From: DATBIO01 sp036556965
GTDB lineage: Bacteria; Acidobacteriota; Vicinamibacteria; Fen-336
Direction: 5' to 3'
Length of the DNA stretch: 29,735 nt
NCBI GenBank assembly: GCA_036556965.1
Contig: DATBIO010000283.1
Location: forward strand, 1-29,735
Position 1 is the first letter of the stretch; the number at the start of each line of letters is the position of its first letter. Shown piece after piece: positions 1 through 7,890 of this stretch. The notes beneath the pieces were generated by a model. It was not told the DNA's origin. It did not search any database and was given only the letters and a program-made list of their open reading frames with translations. The translations under genes and the position numbers were made by a program.

Positions 1-1587
1 GAGCACCGGCCGGTCGCGCCCGTAGACGTCTTTCCTGAATTGAAGCACGCCGGCGGCGTCGACCCAGGCGGTCCAGTAGACGACGTGGACCGGCAGCGGC
101 CGGGGAACGGCGATCCAGCGCTCGCGGCCGTCACCGAGGCGGGACTCGATCTTTTCCCGCGTCCAGGCCGGATCGCCCCGCAGCAGGTGCTCGGCGAGGT
201 CGAGCGGCTTCTCGATGCGGATGCAGCCGTGGCTGAAGGTGCGCACGGTGCGGCCGAAGAGCGAGCGCGAGGGCGTGTCGTGCAGGTAGACGTTGAAGCG
301 GTTGGGGAAGAGGAACTTGACCAGGCCCAGGGCGTTGCCGCGGCCGGGGCGCTGCCGCACCGCGATGCCCTCGGCGCCGCGGATGACCTCCATGTTCTGG
401 CGCCGCAGGTAGCCGGGGTTGCGCGCCATGGCGGGAATCACCTCGTCCTGGAGGATGCCCGGAGGCACGTTCCAGTAGGGGCTGAAGACGACGGTCTCCA
501 TCTCCTCGCTGAAGACCGGCGTCGGGCTCTCGCCCGCCCTGCCCGTGACCACCTTCATGCGCAGCTCCTCGCGTCCATCCTCGAAGGCGAACAGCTCGAA
601 GGCAGGGATGTTGACGAGGATGTGGCGCGCGCCCAGGTCGCGCGGCAGCCAGCGCCACCGCTCCATGTTGACCTCGATCCCGCGCAGGCGGTCCTCCACG
701 GGCACGTTGAGCGCGGCCAGCGTTCCCTTGCCCACCGCGCCGTCGGCGTCCAGCCCGTGGCGGGCCTGGAAGCGCTCGAGGGCGGCGACGGTCACGGCGT
801 CGAGCACCTCCGCGTCACCGGTCGCGACGTCGACGTCGTCCTGGGCCAGGTCGCCCGACCGCTCCAGCCGGCGCCGCAGCGCGGGGACGCCGGGGTGACG
901 CTGGCCGGGCTTGACCCTCAGCGCCGGCGGCAGCGCGTCCCAGCCGCCCGCCGCCGCGATCCCCTGGTACCGGGCACGCAGGGACCTCAAGGCGAGGTAC
1001 TGGGGATGGCCGGGCAGCAGGCCGGCCAGCGCCTGGGAGAAGCGGCCCTCCTCCAGCGAGGCCGCGAGGAGGGTGGCGACGTCGGCCTCCGCCGGACGCA
1101 GGGCCCAGTAGCCGCTCGCCCCGCGCGGGTTGAACCTGCCCTCCATCAGGTCGGTCGCGTAGAGCAGGAAGGCGTAGGTGAGTCGCAGGTCCAGCTCCGC
1201 GAGCCGGCCCCGGTCGCGCTGCCCGTCGCGGATGGACGCCTTGAGCGCGCGCAAGTGCGTGGCCCCGTATCGCTCGGGGTCGAGGCCGTCCGCCTCCGCG
1301 CCGGACAGGGCGCGCAGCAGCGCGTCCGCGTCGCGGCCCACGCGATGCCCGTGGACCCAAGCCGGCCGCAGCTGCCGGGCCTCGTAGAACGACTGGACGG
1401 CCAGCCACTGCCGGTCCTCGGCCGTGGCGCCGAGCGACGCGGCGAGCCGGGCAGGGTCCACCGCGAGCTCGGGCGCGCCCGCGAGCGGGACGGGCGCGGC
1501 GGCGTTCGTGGCGTCGAGGGCGGGGCTGGCCAGGGCGGCGGCGATGAGCAGGGCGGGGACGGCCAGGCGGGGAGTCGAGGAGGGCAT
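1..1587 (-). CDS. L,D-transpeptidase, YcbB/LdtD-like (3' end cut by window edge)
   Basis: Periplasmic enzyme of the YkuD fold, expected to form 3-3 cross-links in peptidoglycan or to attach lipoproteins to it. Seen: an ATG at 1587 preceded by AAGGTG; an N-terminal signal peptide (residues 1-26, hydrophobic PALLIAAALA); a scaffold region with Tyr/Trp-rich repeats (about 55-210); a peptidoglycan-binding-like segment (about 225-300, ending in LDADGAVGKGTLAALNV); and a YkuD catalytic domain (about 320-490). The catalytic motif is SHGCIRI, with His453 and nucleophile Cys455, and His436 lies upstream in YLHDTPS. The order scaffold, PG-binding, YkuD matches the long YcbB subfamily rather than short ErfK/YbiS enzymes. 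529 codons lie in the window, close to full length for this family, and the frame is still open at base 1. The gene stands alone on this strand. A 12-bp inverted repeat lies just upstream of its ribosome-binding site. Confidence 0.93.
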   Translation of the reverse strand, partial: MPSSTPRLAVPALLIAAALASPALDATNAAAPVPLAGAPELAVDPARLAASLGATAEDRQWLAVQSFYEARQLRPAWVHGHRVGRDADALLRALSGAEADGLDPERYGATHLRALKASIRDGQRDRGRLAELDLRLTYAFLLYATDLMEGRFNPRGASGYWALRPAEADVATLLAASLEEGRFSQALAGLLPGHPQYLALRSLRARYQGIAAAGGWDALPPALRVKPGQRHPGVPALRRRLERSGDLAQDDVDVATGDAEVLDAVTVAALERFQARHGLDADGAVGKGTLAALNVPVEDRLRGIEVNMERWRWLPRDLGARHILVNIPAFELFAFEDGREELRMKVVTGRAGESPTPVFSEEMETVVFSPYWNVPPGILQDEVIPAMARNPGYLRRQNMEVIRGAEGIAVRQRPGRGNALGLVKFLFPNRFNVYLHDTPSRSLFGRTVRTFSHGCIRIEKPLDLAEHLLRGDPAWTREKIESRLGDGRERWIAVPRPLPVHVVYWTAWVDAAGVLQFRKDVYGRDRPVL

Positions 1588-1601
1588 CGGGCACCTTTCA
1601 G

Positions 1602-1643
1602 GCGGCCCTCGGCCGTATGAGAGGTGCTGCTGCCGAGGGCCGC
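1602..1643 (-). promoter_or_regulatory. 12-bp-stem hairpin in the leader of the L,D-transpeptidase gene
   Basis: Bases 1602-1613 and 1632-1643 are perfect reverse complements, leaving an 18-nt loop. On the minus strand the stem ends a few bases before the AAGGTG ribosome-binding site (about 1592-1597). No T-run follows, so it is not an ordinary intrinsic terminator. A role in translation or mRNA stability of the transpeptidase gene is inference. The rest of the 1588-1811 gap holds no gene that I can support, only a G/C-alternating tract at 1766-1790. Confidence 0.45.
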
Positions 1644-1811
1644 AGGGTTGACGGCCCGCAGGCGAAGGTGCAAGCGCCATGCCTCGGCCACCCCGCGGCC
1701 CCGACGACCCGAACGAGCTGCGGGGCCATGGGATGCGCGAACGTGACCGGGAGCCGCGCGCGGGGGCGTGCGCACGCGTACACGCGCGCGGCACACGGCG
1801 GGGAGGATGGC

Positions 1812-2015
1812 CTAGCGGGTGCTGCCGGCGGGACCGAGCTGGGTCCGGCCCGAGTAGTAGCCGAGGAACTGGTCGATGGTCAGCCCGTCCAGGCCCGCCA
1901 GGTGGCGCTCGATGGCGCGCGCGAGGTCGATGCGGGCGGGCTTCGGCAGCGTGGCGGGCGGGTTGGGGTTCGACCACACCAGCCTGAGGCACGGCCGCTC
2001 GCTCGATTCCATCAT
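1812..2015 (-). CDS. Short hypothetical protein (67 aa)
   Basis: I do not recognise this ORF. It encodes 67 residues starting MMESSERPCLRLVW and ending QLGPAGSTR. The middle (about 26-55) looks like one amphipathic helix followed by LDGLTIDQFLGYYSGRTQL, and the composition looks protein-like rather than like a random G/C-rich frame. Two ATG codons stand in tandem at 2015 and 2012. No good Shine-Dalgarno is visible, so a GTG a few codons upstream is possible. It diverges from the TPR gene at 2098. No membrane segment, signal peptide or metal motif is seen. It could be a small soluble regulator or a spurious ORF. Confidence 0.45.
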   Translation of the reverse strand: MMESSERPCLRLVWSNPNPPATLPKPARIDLARAIERHLAGLDGLTIDQFLGYYSGRTQLGPAGSTR

Positions 2016-2097
2016 GGCGACGGTAACATTTCCCACGTCCACGGGAGGTCCGGTGCTAGCATCGTGGCAGCGCCCGTCCTGGCGCAGGAGGTGGCCC

Positions 2098-3537
2098 ATG
2101 ACGTCCACGCCGGCTTCCTCGCGATGGCTCGCCGTGCTGGCGGTCGCGCTGGCCCTGCCCGCCTCCGCGGCCGAAAAGAAGAAGACGCCCGCGCCCGTGG
2201 CCCAGGCCGTGACGGCCGAGGACCTCGTGAAGCAGGCGGAGGCCAAGGCGGCGGCGGGGGACGCGGACGGCGCGCTCGAGCTGCTTCGCAAGGCCACGGC
2301 CATGCCCGGCGCGGGCGGCGACGCGCCCATGCGCCTGGGCCGCATGCTCGAGGGCCGCAACCAGTTCGACGAGGCGATCGACGCCTACAAGCAGGCCGGC
2401 GAGCGCCTGACGGGAGCGGCCAAGGGCGAAGCGCTGGCCCGCCTCTCCATCGCCCAGAACCTGCGGGGCTCCGGGGAGGCCGCGGCCTCCGCCGACGCCG
2501 CCCTCGCCGCCGACCCCGAGGGTCTGTGGCCGATGCTGGCCCAGGCCCGACGGCTGGCGCGCGAGGGAAAGGGCGCCGAGGCGGCGGCCCTGGCCGAGAA
2601 GGCCGCGGCCAAGGGCGGTGGCGCGGCGGCCGCGGTGGCGGTGGGCGCCGCGCAGGAGGCGGCGGGGGCCCTGGACAAGGCCGAGGCCGCCTACCGGACC
2701 GCGGCCGCGGACCCCGAGCAGAAGGTGGCGGGCAACGTGGGCCTGGCGCGCGTGCTCCGCAAGACCGGGCGGGCCGCCGAGGCCGAGCCCATCCTGGCCA
2801 AGGTGGTGGAGGAGGCGCCGGGCGCGGTGGACGCCTACAAGGAAGGCGCGCGCGTGAAGATGGCGCTCGGGCGCACCGAGGAGGCCCTGGGCGACGCGTC
2901 CACGGCGGCGGCCCTGGCCGAGAACGATCCCGAGGCGAAAGCGCTGGCCCAGGAAGTGGCCGTGGCCAAGGCGCTCATCTGGGTGGCCAAGAACCAGCCC
3001 GACCTCGCCGTGCAGGAGCTGACGCGCATCCGTGACGAGAACCCGCAGTCCGCGCTGCCGCGGGTGGGCCTGGGGCGCGCCTACATCGCCAAGAAGCAGG
3101 CCGACCCGGCCCTGGCCGAGCTGACCAAGGCGCTGGAGCTGGACCCCGGCTCGGCGGAGGCCCAGTACCAGCTCGGGGTGCTGAACCAGACCCTGCGCCG
3201 CGACGCCGCCGCCGGCGTCGCCGCCTACGAGAAGGCCGTGGCCGCGGATCCGGGCAACGACGCCTACAAGAAGTCGCTGGGCTACGGGCTCATCGACCTG
3301 GGGGGGGCGCACGTGGGCGCCAAGCGCTACAAGGACGCGGTGGCCGTGCTGGAACGGGGGCTGGCCCTGGCGCCGGACACCGCGGCGGGAGAGGCCTACC
3401 TGGCCTGGGCCTGGTTCGGGCTCAAGGACTCCAAGCGGTTCGTGGAGCACGGGGCCAAGGCGCGGACGCTCGGCCACAAGGAGCCGAACCTCCTCGCGTA
3501 CCTCTCGCGCGTCGAGAAGGGGGAGCCCATCAAGTGA
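2098..3537 (+). CDS. Exported TPR-repeat protein
   Basis: A 479-residue protein. A signal peptide (1-24, with AVLAVALALPASAA before the likely cleavage site) is followed by a charged linker. The rest is almost entirely helical tetratricopeptide-type repeats to about residue 465, recognisable as A-x-Y-..-A-L-x-x-x-P blocks such as AELTKALELDPGSAEAQYQL. Such arrays are protein-interaction scaffolds, and the signal peptide places this one in the periplasm. The open frame continues upstream of 2098, but I chose ATG 2098 because a strong AGGAGGTG lies 5 bases before it and a signal peptide follows. A TAGCAT at 2057-2062 may be the -10 element, although no good -35 is visible. The gene overlaps the next lipoprotein gene by 4 bases (GTGA), so the two are probably co-translated. 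The interaction partner is unknown. Confidence 0.88.
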   Translation: MTSTPASSRWLAVLAVALALPASAAEKKKTPAPVAQAVTAEDLVKQAEAKAAAGDADGALELLRKATAMPGAGGDAPMRLGRMLEGRNQFDEAIDAYKQAGERLTGAAKGEALARLSIAQNLRGSGEAAASADAALAADPEGLWPMLAQARRLAREGKGAEAAALAEKAAAKGGGAAAAVAVGAAQEAAGALDKAEAAYRTAAADPEQKVAGNVGLARVLRKTGRAAEAEPILAKVVEEAPGAVDAYKEGARVKMALGRTEEALGDASTAAALAENDPEAKALAQEVAVAKALIWVAKNQPDLAVQELTRIRDENPQSALPRVGLGRAYIAKKQADPALAELTKALELDPGSAEAQYQLGVLNQTLRRDAAAGVAAYEKAVAADPGNDAYKKSLGYGLIDLGGAHVGAKRYKDAVAVLERGLALAPDTAAGEAYLAWAWFGLKDSKRFVEHGAKARTLGHKEPNLLAYLSRVEKGEPIK

Positions 3538-3833
3538 GGATCGCGGCCCCCGTCCTCGCCTGCCTCCTCGCCGTGGCCTGCAAGCAGGAGCCGGCGCAGA
3601 TCGGCAAGGACACCGCCAACATCGCCGCCGACGCCCAGACCCTGCGCGCGGCGCAGACCGCGGTCAACGACGTGCTGCGCGCGCAGAGCGACTGCGACGC
3701 GGCGCGGCCCCTGATCGCCGACGCCCGCGAGGCCCTGGACGAGGCGGGCCGGCGCGTGCGCACCGCGGGTGGCCAGGCCACCCTGGACGCGCTGCGCACG
3801 CAGGTCGCGAACGTGGATCGGGTGTGCCCGTAG
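3534..3833 (+). CDS. Small lipoprotein, unknown function
   Basis: A 99-residue protein starting at GTG 3534, whose GTG overlaps the TPR gene's TGA stop (GTGA). A G-rich Shine-Dalgarno-like tract (about 3519-3525) lies before it. The N-terminus is a lipoprotein signal peptide (MRIAAPVLACLLAVAC), with Cys16 as the probable lipidation site. The box residues (A-V-A before Cys) are slightly off consensus. The mature part is a short alpha-helical domain with two further Cys residues (about 54 and 98) that could form a disulfide. I recognise no family. The operon with the TPR protein suggests a shared envelope role. It converges on the NCS1 permease gene with a 15-bp gap and no clear terminator. Confidence 0.78.
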   Translation: MRIAAPVLACLLAVACKQEPAQIGKDTANIAADAQTLRAAQTAVNDVLRAQSDCDAARPLIADAREALDEAGRRVRTAGGQATLDALRTQVANVDRVCP

Positions 3834-3848
3834 TCGCCGTGCGCGGGG

Positions 3849-5357
3849 TCAGGCGCGGCGCATGGTGGCCGCGTAGATGACGAAGGCCACCGCGAAGCCC
3901 ACGAACCACGCGTAGTCGTAGAGCGGCTTCAGGGCGGGGACCACGAGGCCCGACCAGGCGGCGGCGCAGCCGAGCACGGTGGCGGCCACCGCTTTCATGT
4001 TCCAGCCGCCGTAGACGCCCGCGGCCAGGTAGAGGTCCTCGAGCTGGAGCCGCCGCCGGCGCACCACCCAGTAGTCCGCGATGAGCACGCCGGCGATGGT
4101 GCCGAGGCCCCCGGAGTATCCGAGCAGCCAGGTGAAGATGTAGCCGCTGGCGTCGGCCAGCAGCTTCCAGGGCTGCATGAGGATGCCCAGGATCCCCGTG
4201 ATGAGGCCCCCGGTCTTGAAGTCGATGGCGCGGGGGAAGGCGTTGGCGAAGTCGTTGGCGGGGGACACCACGTTGGCCGCGATGTTCACGGCCAGGGTGG
4301 CCACCACCGCCGTGAACATGGAGACGGCCACCACCACCGGGCTGCTGAAGCGGCCCACCAGCTTCACGGGGTCCCAGATGGCCTCGCCGTAGATGATGAC
4401 GGTGGCGCTGGTGATGAGGACGCCCATGGCCGCGAAGACGGACATCGTGGTGGGGAGGGCCACCACCTGGCCGACCACCTGCTCGCGCTGGCTGCGGCCG
4501 AAGCGCGTGAAGTCCGGCATGTTGAGGGACAGGGTGGCCCAGTAGCCGATCATCGCGGTCAGGGACGGGATGAAGACGGGGAGGAACTCGCCCAGGCTGT
4601 GGAAGCGGCCGGGCTGGGCGAGCAGGGGCCCGAGCCCGTTGGCGCGGTCCACCGCCCACCACAGCAGGACCGCCGTCATCACGAGCACGAAGGGGGCCGC
4701 CCAGTTCTCCACCAGGCGCAGCAGGTCCATGCCCCGGTAGATGATGTAGATGTTCAGCCCCCAGAACAGCAGGAAGGACAGCCACTCCGTCGTGGTGTGT
4801 CCCCCGAAGCCGCCGCCCAGCAGGCCCGGCCAGCCGGGAAAGACGCTGGTGAAGAGGGTGTGCAGGGCCTCCCCGCCGATCCAGCTCTGGATGCCGAACC
4901 AGCCGCAGGCCACCAGCGCGCGCATGAGCGCGGGCACGTTGGAGCCCAGGGTGCCGTAGGCGGCGCGCGCGAAGACGGGGAAGGGGATGCCGTACTTCGT
5001 CCCCGGATGCGAGTTCAGCAGGATGGGGACGAGCACGATGGTGTTGCCGAGGAGGATGGTGACGAGGGCCTGCCACCAGTTCATGCCCGTGGCCATCAGC
5101 CCCGAGGCCAGCATGTAGGTGGGGATGCAGTGGGCCATGCTGATCCACAGCGCGGCGTAGTTGTAGGTCGTCCAGCGGCGCGCGGCCACGGCCACGGGGG
5201 CGAGGTCGTGGTTGTAGAGCGGGCTCTTCTCGATGGCGGCGGTGTCCACGAGCTCCACCCGTCCGTCCGCGTGGTGGCGCTCGTTGCCGACCACGCGCGC
5301 GGTCGCCGCTCCGGGCGCGCGCTCCTCGTCCGGCGGCCGGACGGCGGGGGCCTCCAT
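3849..5357 (-). CDS. NCS1-family nucleobase/hydantoin permease
   Basis: Inner-membrane cation symporter of the nucleobase:cation symporter-1 family (relatives Mhp1, PucI, AllP, CodB). 502 residues, with a hydrophilic 60-residue N-terminus and then about 12 membrane segments. Family signatures include SPLYNHDLAPV (about 45-55), the substrate-site CGWFGIQSW (151-159; Trp153 and Gln157 correspond to hydantoin-contacting residues in Mhp1) and SLNMPDFTRFGRS (277-289). The open frame extends 19 codons upstream, but ATG 5357 has a GAGGGAGA ribosome-binding site and is preferred. It lies downstream of dihydropyrimidinase on the same strand, so uracil, thymine, dihydropyrimidine or hydantoin are likely substrates. 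The 211-bp gap before it carries its own -10-like element and CAAT palindromes, suggesting independent regulation. The exact substrate cannot be read from sequence. Confidence 0.93.
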   Translation of the reverse strand: MEAPAVRPPDEERAPGAATARVVGNERHHADGRVELVDTAAIEKSPLYNHDLAPVAVAARRWTTYNYAALWISMAHCIPTYMLASGLMATGMNWWQALVTILLGNTIVLVPILLNSHPGTKYGIPFPVFARAAYGTLGSNVPALMRALVACGWFGIQSWIGGEALHTLFTSVFPGWPGLLGGGFGGHTTTEWLSFLLFWGLNIYIIYRGMDLLRLVENWAAPFVLVMTAVLLWWAVDRANGLGPLLAQPGRFHSLGEFLPVFIPSLTAMIGYWATLSLNMPDFTRFGRSQREQVVGQVVALPTTMSVFAAMGVLITSATVIIYGEAIWDPVKLVGRFSSPVVVAVSMFTAVVATLAVNIAANVVSPANDFANAFPRAIDFKTGGLITGILGILMQPWKLLADASGYIFTWLLGYSGGLGTIAGVLIADYWVVRRRRLQLEDLYLAAGVYGGWNMKAVAATVLGCAAAWSGLVVPALKPLYDYAWFVGFAVAFVIYAATMRRA

Positions 5358-5452
5358 GGGCGTCTCCCTCGGGAAAGGTGCGCCGATGCTACGGGGCCCG
5401 CCGTGCGCCGTCAAAGCGCGGGTACGGGGGAGGGGAACGCCGGAGTCCCGGT

Positions 5453-5462
5453 CAATGGATTT
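5453..5462. promoter_or_regulatory. Degenerate CAATNNATTG operator-like site (site 2) upstream of the NCS1 gene
   Basis: CAATGGATTT at this position differs by one base from CAATGGATTG, the core of the perfect palindrome in front of the XRE-cupin regulator (12852-12867). Its centre is 26 bp from the second site at 5479-5488. It would lie downstream of the predicted start of transcription of the permease gene, where a bound regulator could block elongation. Binding is inferred, not shown. Confidence 0.35.
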
Positions 5463-5478
5463 CTGCCGCTAAAGCGTT

Positions 5479-5490
5479 CAATTCATTGTA
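5479..5490 (-). promoter_or_regulatory. Palindrome CAATTCATTG overlapping a -10-like TACAAT before the NCS1 gene
   Basis: Bases 5479-5488 read CAATTCATTG, a perfect CAAT-NN-ATTG palindrome with the same arms and spacer length as the core of the XRE-cupin operator candidate. On the minus strand bases 5490-5485 read TACAAT, five of six matches to the -10 consensus, in a short AT-rich island. No good -35 is visible 16-18 bp upstream, so the promoter may need an activator. A further CATTG-N10-CAATG inverted repeat spans 5484-5503. About 120 nt separate the predicted start from ATG 5357. Confidence 0.42.
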
Positions 5491-5502
5491 TATAGCCGCA
5501 AT

Positions 5503-5548
5503 GGGCGCCGCTCTGTGCGGGCGTCAGGCATCCGCACCACGGGCGCCC
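5503..5548 (-). other. Nested inverted repeat between the dihydropyrimidinase and NCS1 genes
   Basis: An outer stem GGGCGC/GCGCCC (5503-5508 with 5543-5548) encloses an inner stem GTGCGG/CCGCAC (5515-5520 with 5532-5537). It starts about 20 nt after the dihydropyrimidinase stop codon on the minus strand and precedes the permease promoter island. It could slow or end transcription from the dihydropyrimidinase gene, but no U-run follows. Confidence 0.3.
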
Positions 5549-5568
5549 GATGCGACCAAGGCGGGTGG

Positions 5569-6966
5569 TCAGGGCACCAGGGGCCGGCCCGGCTGGCGCT
5601 TCACGTACTGGCCGCGGCCGGCCTTCGCCTTGAACGCTCCGTGGTCCACCAGCACCTCGCCGCGCGAGAGGACCAGGGCCGGGCCGCCGATGACGGTGCG
5701 CCCTTCGTAGGGGTTGTAGTCCACCTTCATGTGGTGGGTGCGGGCGGAGAGCGTCGTCTCCTTGTCGGGGTCCCAGATCACGAGGTCGCCGTCGGAGCCC
5801 ACGGCCACCGTCCCCTTCTTGGGCCAGAGGCCGAACATCTTGGCCGGGTTGGTGGACACGATCTCCACGAAGCGGTGGGCGTCGATGATGCCCTTCCGCA
5901 CCCCGCCGTCCCAGAGCAGCATCAGCCGCGTCTCGATGCCGGGGGCCCCGTTGGGGATCTTGCTGAAGTCGTCCTTGCCGATCTGCTTCTGCGGGGGCTC
6001 GTTCATGCAGAAGGGGCAGTGGTCGGTGGAGACGACCTGGAGGTCGTTCTTGGACAGCCCCTTCCACAGGGCCTCCTGGTTCCACTTCTCGCGCAGGGGC
6101 GGGGACATGACGTACTTCGCCCCCTCGAACCCCTCGCGCTCGTAGTCGTCGTAGCTCAGGAAGAGGTACTGGGGGCAGGTCTCGGCGTAGGCGGGCAGCC
6201 CCATGTCGCGCGCCTGCTTCACCTTCTCCAGGGCGTCCGAGCACGAGAGGTGCACGATGTAGATGGGCACCCCCGCCATCTCCGCCAGGGCGATGGCGCG
6301 CCCGGTGGCCTCGCCCTCCGCGCGCGTGGGCCGGGTGAGGGCGTGGTACTTGGGCGCGGTGTGGCCCTGGCGCAGCGCCTCCTTGACCAGGGTGTCGATG
6401 ACGCCGCCGTTCTCGGCGTGCATGCAGATGATCCCGCCGTTGTCGCGCGTCTTGAGGAGGGCGCGGAAGATGGTGGCGTCGTCCACCATGAACACGCCGG
6501 GGTAGGCCATGAACAGCTTGAAGGAGGTCACCCCGTCGTGCTTCGTCATGCGGTCCATCTCGCCCGCCACCTGGTCGGTCAGCTCGCGCACGATCATGTG
6601 GAAGGCGTAGTCGATGGCGGCGCGGCCCTCCGCCTTCTTCTGCCAGCCCTCGAAGGCAGGGTACAGGCCCTCCCCGAAGTTCTGGATGGCGAAGTCGACA
6701 ACGGTGGTGGTCCCGCCGTGGGCGGCAGCCACGGTGCCGCTCTCGAAGTCGTCGGCGGAGGTGGTGCCCCCGAAGGGCATGTCGAGGTGCGTGTGCACGT
6801 CGATGCCCCCCGGCATGACCAGCTTCCCGGAGGCGTCGATGACCGTCTCCGCGGGCAGGTTGAGACCCTGGCCGATGAGGGTGATCACGCCCTTGTCGAT
6901 GTAGATGTCGGCCTGGTACCGGTCGGACGCGGTGACGACGGTGCCGTTCTTCACGAGTGTCGTCAT
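5569..6966 (-). CDS. hydA: Dihydropyrimidinase (D-hydantoinase family)
   Basis: Cytoplasmic binuclear-zinc cyclic amidohydrolase that opens 5,6-dihydrouracil or dihydrothymine to the N-carbamoyl-beta-amino acid (second step of reductive pyrimidine breakdown). 465 residues, normal for the family. Metal and catalytic residues are all visible: His58/His60 in DVHTHLD, the carbamylated Lys150 in SFKLFMAYPG, Tyr155, His183 (CMHAENG), His239 (VHLSC) and Asp315 (STDHCPF). ATG 6966 has AGAGGTC upstream, and a strong promoter (7006-7035) precedes it. Downstream lies the NCS1 permease gene. The PreA-type reductase and the carbamoyl amidohydrolase elsewhere in the window support the pyrimidine pathway over pure hydantoin hydrolysis. 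Hydantoinase activity on related rings is common in this family. Confidence 0.96.
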   Translation of the reverse strand: MTTLVKNGTVVTASDRYQADIYIDKGVITLIGQGLNLPAETVIDASGKLVMPGGIDVHTHLDMPFGGTTSADDFESGTVAAAHGGTTTVVDFAIQNFGEGLYPAFEGWQKKAEGRAAIDYAFHMIVRELTDQVAGEMDRMTKHDGVTSFKLFMAYPGVFMVDDATIFRALLKTRDNGGIICMHAENGGVIDTLVKEALRQGHTAPKYHALTRPTRAEGEATGRAIALAEMAGVPIYIVHLSCSDALEKVKQARDMGLPAYAETCPQYLFLSYDDYEREGFEGAKYVMSPPLREKWNQEALWKGLSKNDLQVVSTDHCPFCMNEPPQKQIGKDDFSKIPNGAPGIETRLMLLWDGGVRKGIIDAHRFVEIVSTNPAKMFGLWPKKGTVAVGSDGDLVIWDPDKETTLSARTHHMKVDYNPYEGRTVIGGPALVLSRGEVLVDHGAFKAKAGRGQYVKRQPGRPLVP

Positions 6967-7005
6967 GGGAAGACCTCTGGAATTCGCGGTTTCCGGGGAA
7001 CCGGC

Positions 7006-7035
7006 ATGCTATGGCCGCCGTTCGGGGCCTGTCAA
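7006..7035 (-). promoter_or_regulatory. Sigma70-type promoter of the dihydropyrimidinase gene
   Basis: On the minus strand TTGACA (7035-7030) is a perfect -35, followed by an 18-bp spacer and TAGCAT (7011-7006) as a TAnnnT-type -10. The predicted start of transcription near 6999 leaves a leader of roughly 30 nt containing the AGAGGTC ribosome-binding site. No CAATNNATTG site is seen here, so this gene may not share the permease's control. Confidence 0.6.
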
Positions 7036-7051
7036 CGGAAGGCCGCCGCGG

Positions 7052-7765
7052 CTATACGCCCTGCCTGAGCCACCGGGCCAGCGCGTGCAGGCCGGCACCC
7101 ACCAGGCCCGAGGTGGCGGCGTCGCTGAGCCACACGGAGTCGCCCTGGAGGGTGGCGAACGAGGCCTCCACCTCGCGCCGCGCCCGCGCGAGACGCAGGG
7201 GAAGCGTGGGGTCCACCGCCCGATCCGGGCGGTCCGCCTCGCGGAGTCGTGCGATCAGGTCCTCCGTCTGCTTCACGTCCAGCATGGAGATGGGCGAGCC
7301 GCAGTGCGAGCACGCCGACGCCTTGGCCAGGTCGATGGGCGCGCCGCAGTTCGAGCAGTTGACGAACTGGATGTTCCTTCGCAGCTCCGCGAGCTGCTCC
7401 CGCGAGAGCGGCCGGATGAAGTCCTTCTCGCGCAGGAAATCGTAGAAGGTGGTCAGGCGGCCATGGCCGTCCCGGCAGCGGAAGTACTGGAACGCGGTGT
7501 TGCGCTGGCGGTCGTGCGTCAGGGCGAGGGCGGCCCCGCAGCGTGGGCACCGGGCCCCGTCGGTCACGCTGCCCCGCCTCTCGGACACGTGCTCGCCCAC
7601 TATCCGGAAGAGGGTCAGCGTCGCTCCCGGCGTGAGCTGGAGGCTCTCCCGCTCGTCGAACCAGAAGGCCTGGCAGGCAGCGCAGAGGTCGATGGTCACC
7701 GACCGGCCCAGCCGTCCCTCGAGAGCGTGTGCGGCCATGGCCGAGCGGCAGTTCGGGCAGTCCAT
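7052..7765 (-). CDS. Zinc-ribbon protein with TFIIB-type zinc finger
   Basis: A 237-residue soluble protein with three Cys4-type zinc sites. The first is CPNC...CAAC (Cys3/6/28/31) in a zf-TFIIB-like N-terminal module with the typical FWFDERE. The second is CPRC...C-x3-H (Cys73/76/97, His101). The third is CSNC...CSHC (Cys137/140/152/155). The C-terminal part is helical and ends with a short hydrophobic stretch (SGLVGAGLHALARWL). The family is widespread but its biochemical role is unknown; nucleic-acid or protein binding is the usual guess. ATG 7765 has only a weak ribosome-binding site. It lies upstream of dihydropyrimidinase on the same strand, but an 85-bp gap with a separate promoter argues against a shared transcript being the only one. 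Confidence 0.85.
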   Translation of the reverse strand: MDCPNCRSAMAAHALEGRLGRSVTIDLCAACQAFWFDERESLQLTPGATLTLFRIVGEHVSERRGSVTDGARCPRCGAALALTHDRQRNTAFQYFRCRDGHGRLTTFYDFLREKDFIRPLSREQLAELRRNIQFVNCSNCGAPIDLAKASACSHCGSPISMLDVKQTEDLIARLREADRPDRAVDPTLPLRLARARREVEASFATLQGDSVWLSDAATSGLVGAGLHALARWLRQGV

Positions 7766-7792
7766 GTGAGCGTGTTCCCCGACGCGGCGGGC

Positions 7793-7821
7793 AGGATGGT
7801 ACAGGGCCCGCCGATGGTCAA
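7793..7821 (-). promoter_or_regulatory. Possible promoter of the zinc-ribbon gene
   Basis: On the minus strand TTGACC (7821-7816) is followed after 17 bp by CATCCT (7798-7793), a weak -10. A start near 7786 would give a leader of about 20 nt. A TACCAT at 7860-7865 on the plus strand could serve the divergent haemoglobin gene, but I see no matching -35 for it. Confidence 0.33.
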
Positions 7822-7890
7822 CCGCCGCGGGGGGCCATCCGATGGCGCCACCGCGGACGTACCATACGCGTGCCCGGGGAGGGCCCGCCC

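Noticed and set aside
40..1620. 526-codon plus-strand open frame at the left end
   Set aside because: It is antisense to the L,D-transpeptidase, whose catalytic motif and signal peptide are clear, and its own translation is low-complexity Arg/Gly/Val.
1876..2097. Upstream extension of the TPR protein to base 1876
   Set aside because: The strong ribosome-binding site and the signal peptide at 2098 define the start, and the extension is antisense to the small 1812-2015 ORF.
3834..3848. Intrinsic terminator between the small lipoprotein gene and the NCS1 gene
   Set aside because: Only 15 bases, with no stem and no T-run. No clear intrinsic terminator with a T-tract was found anywhere in the window.
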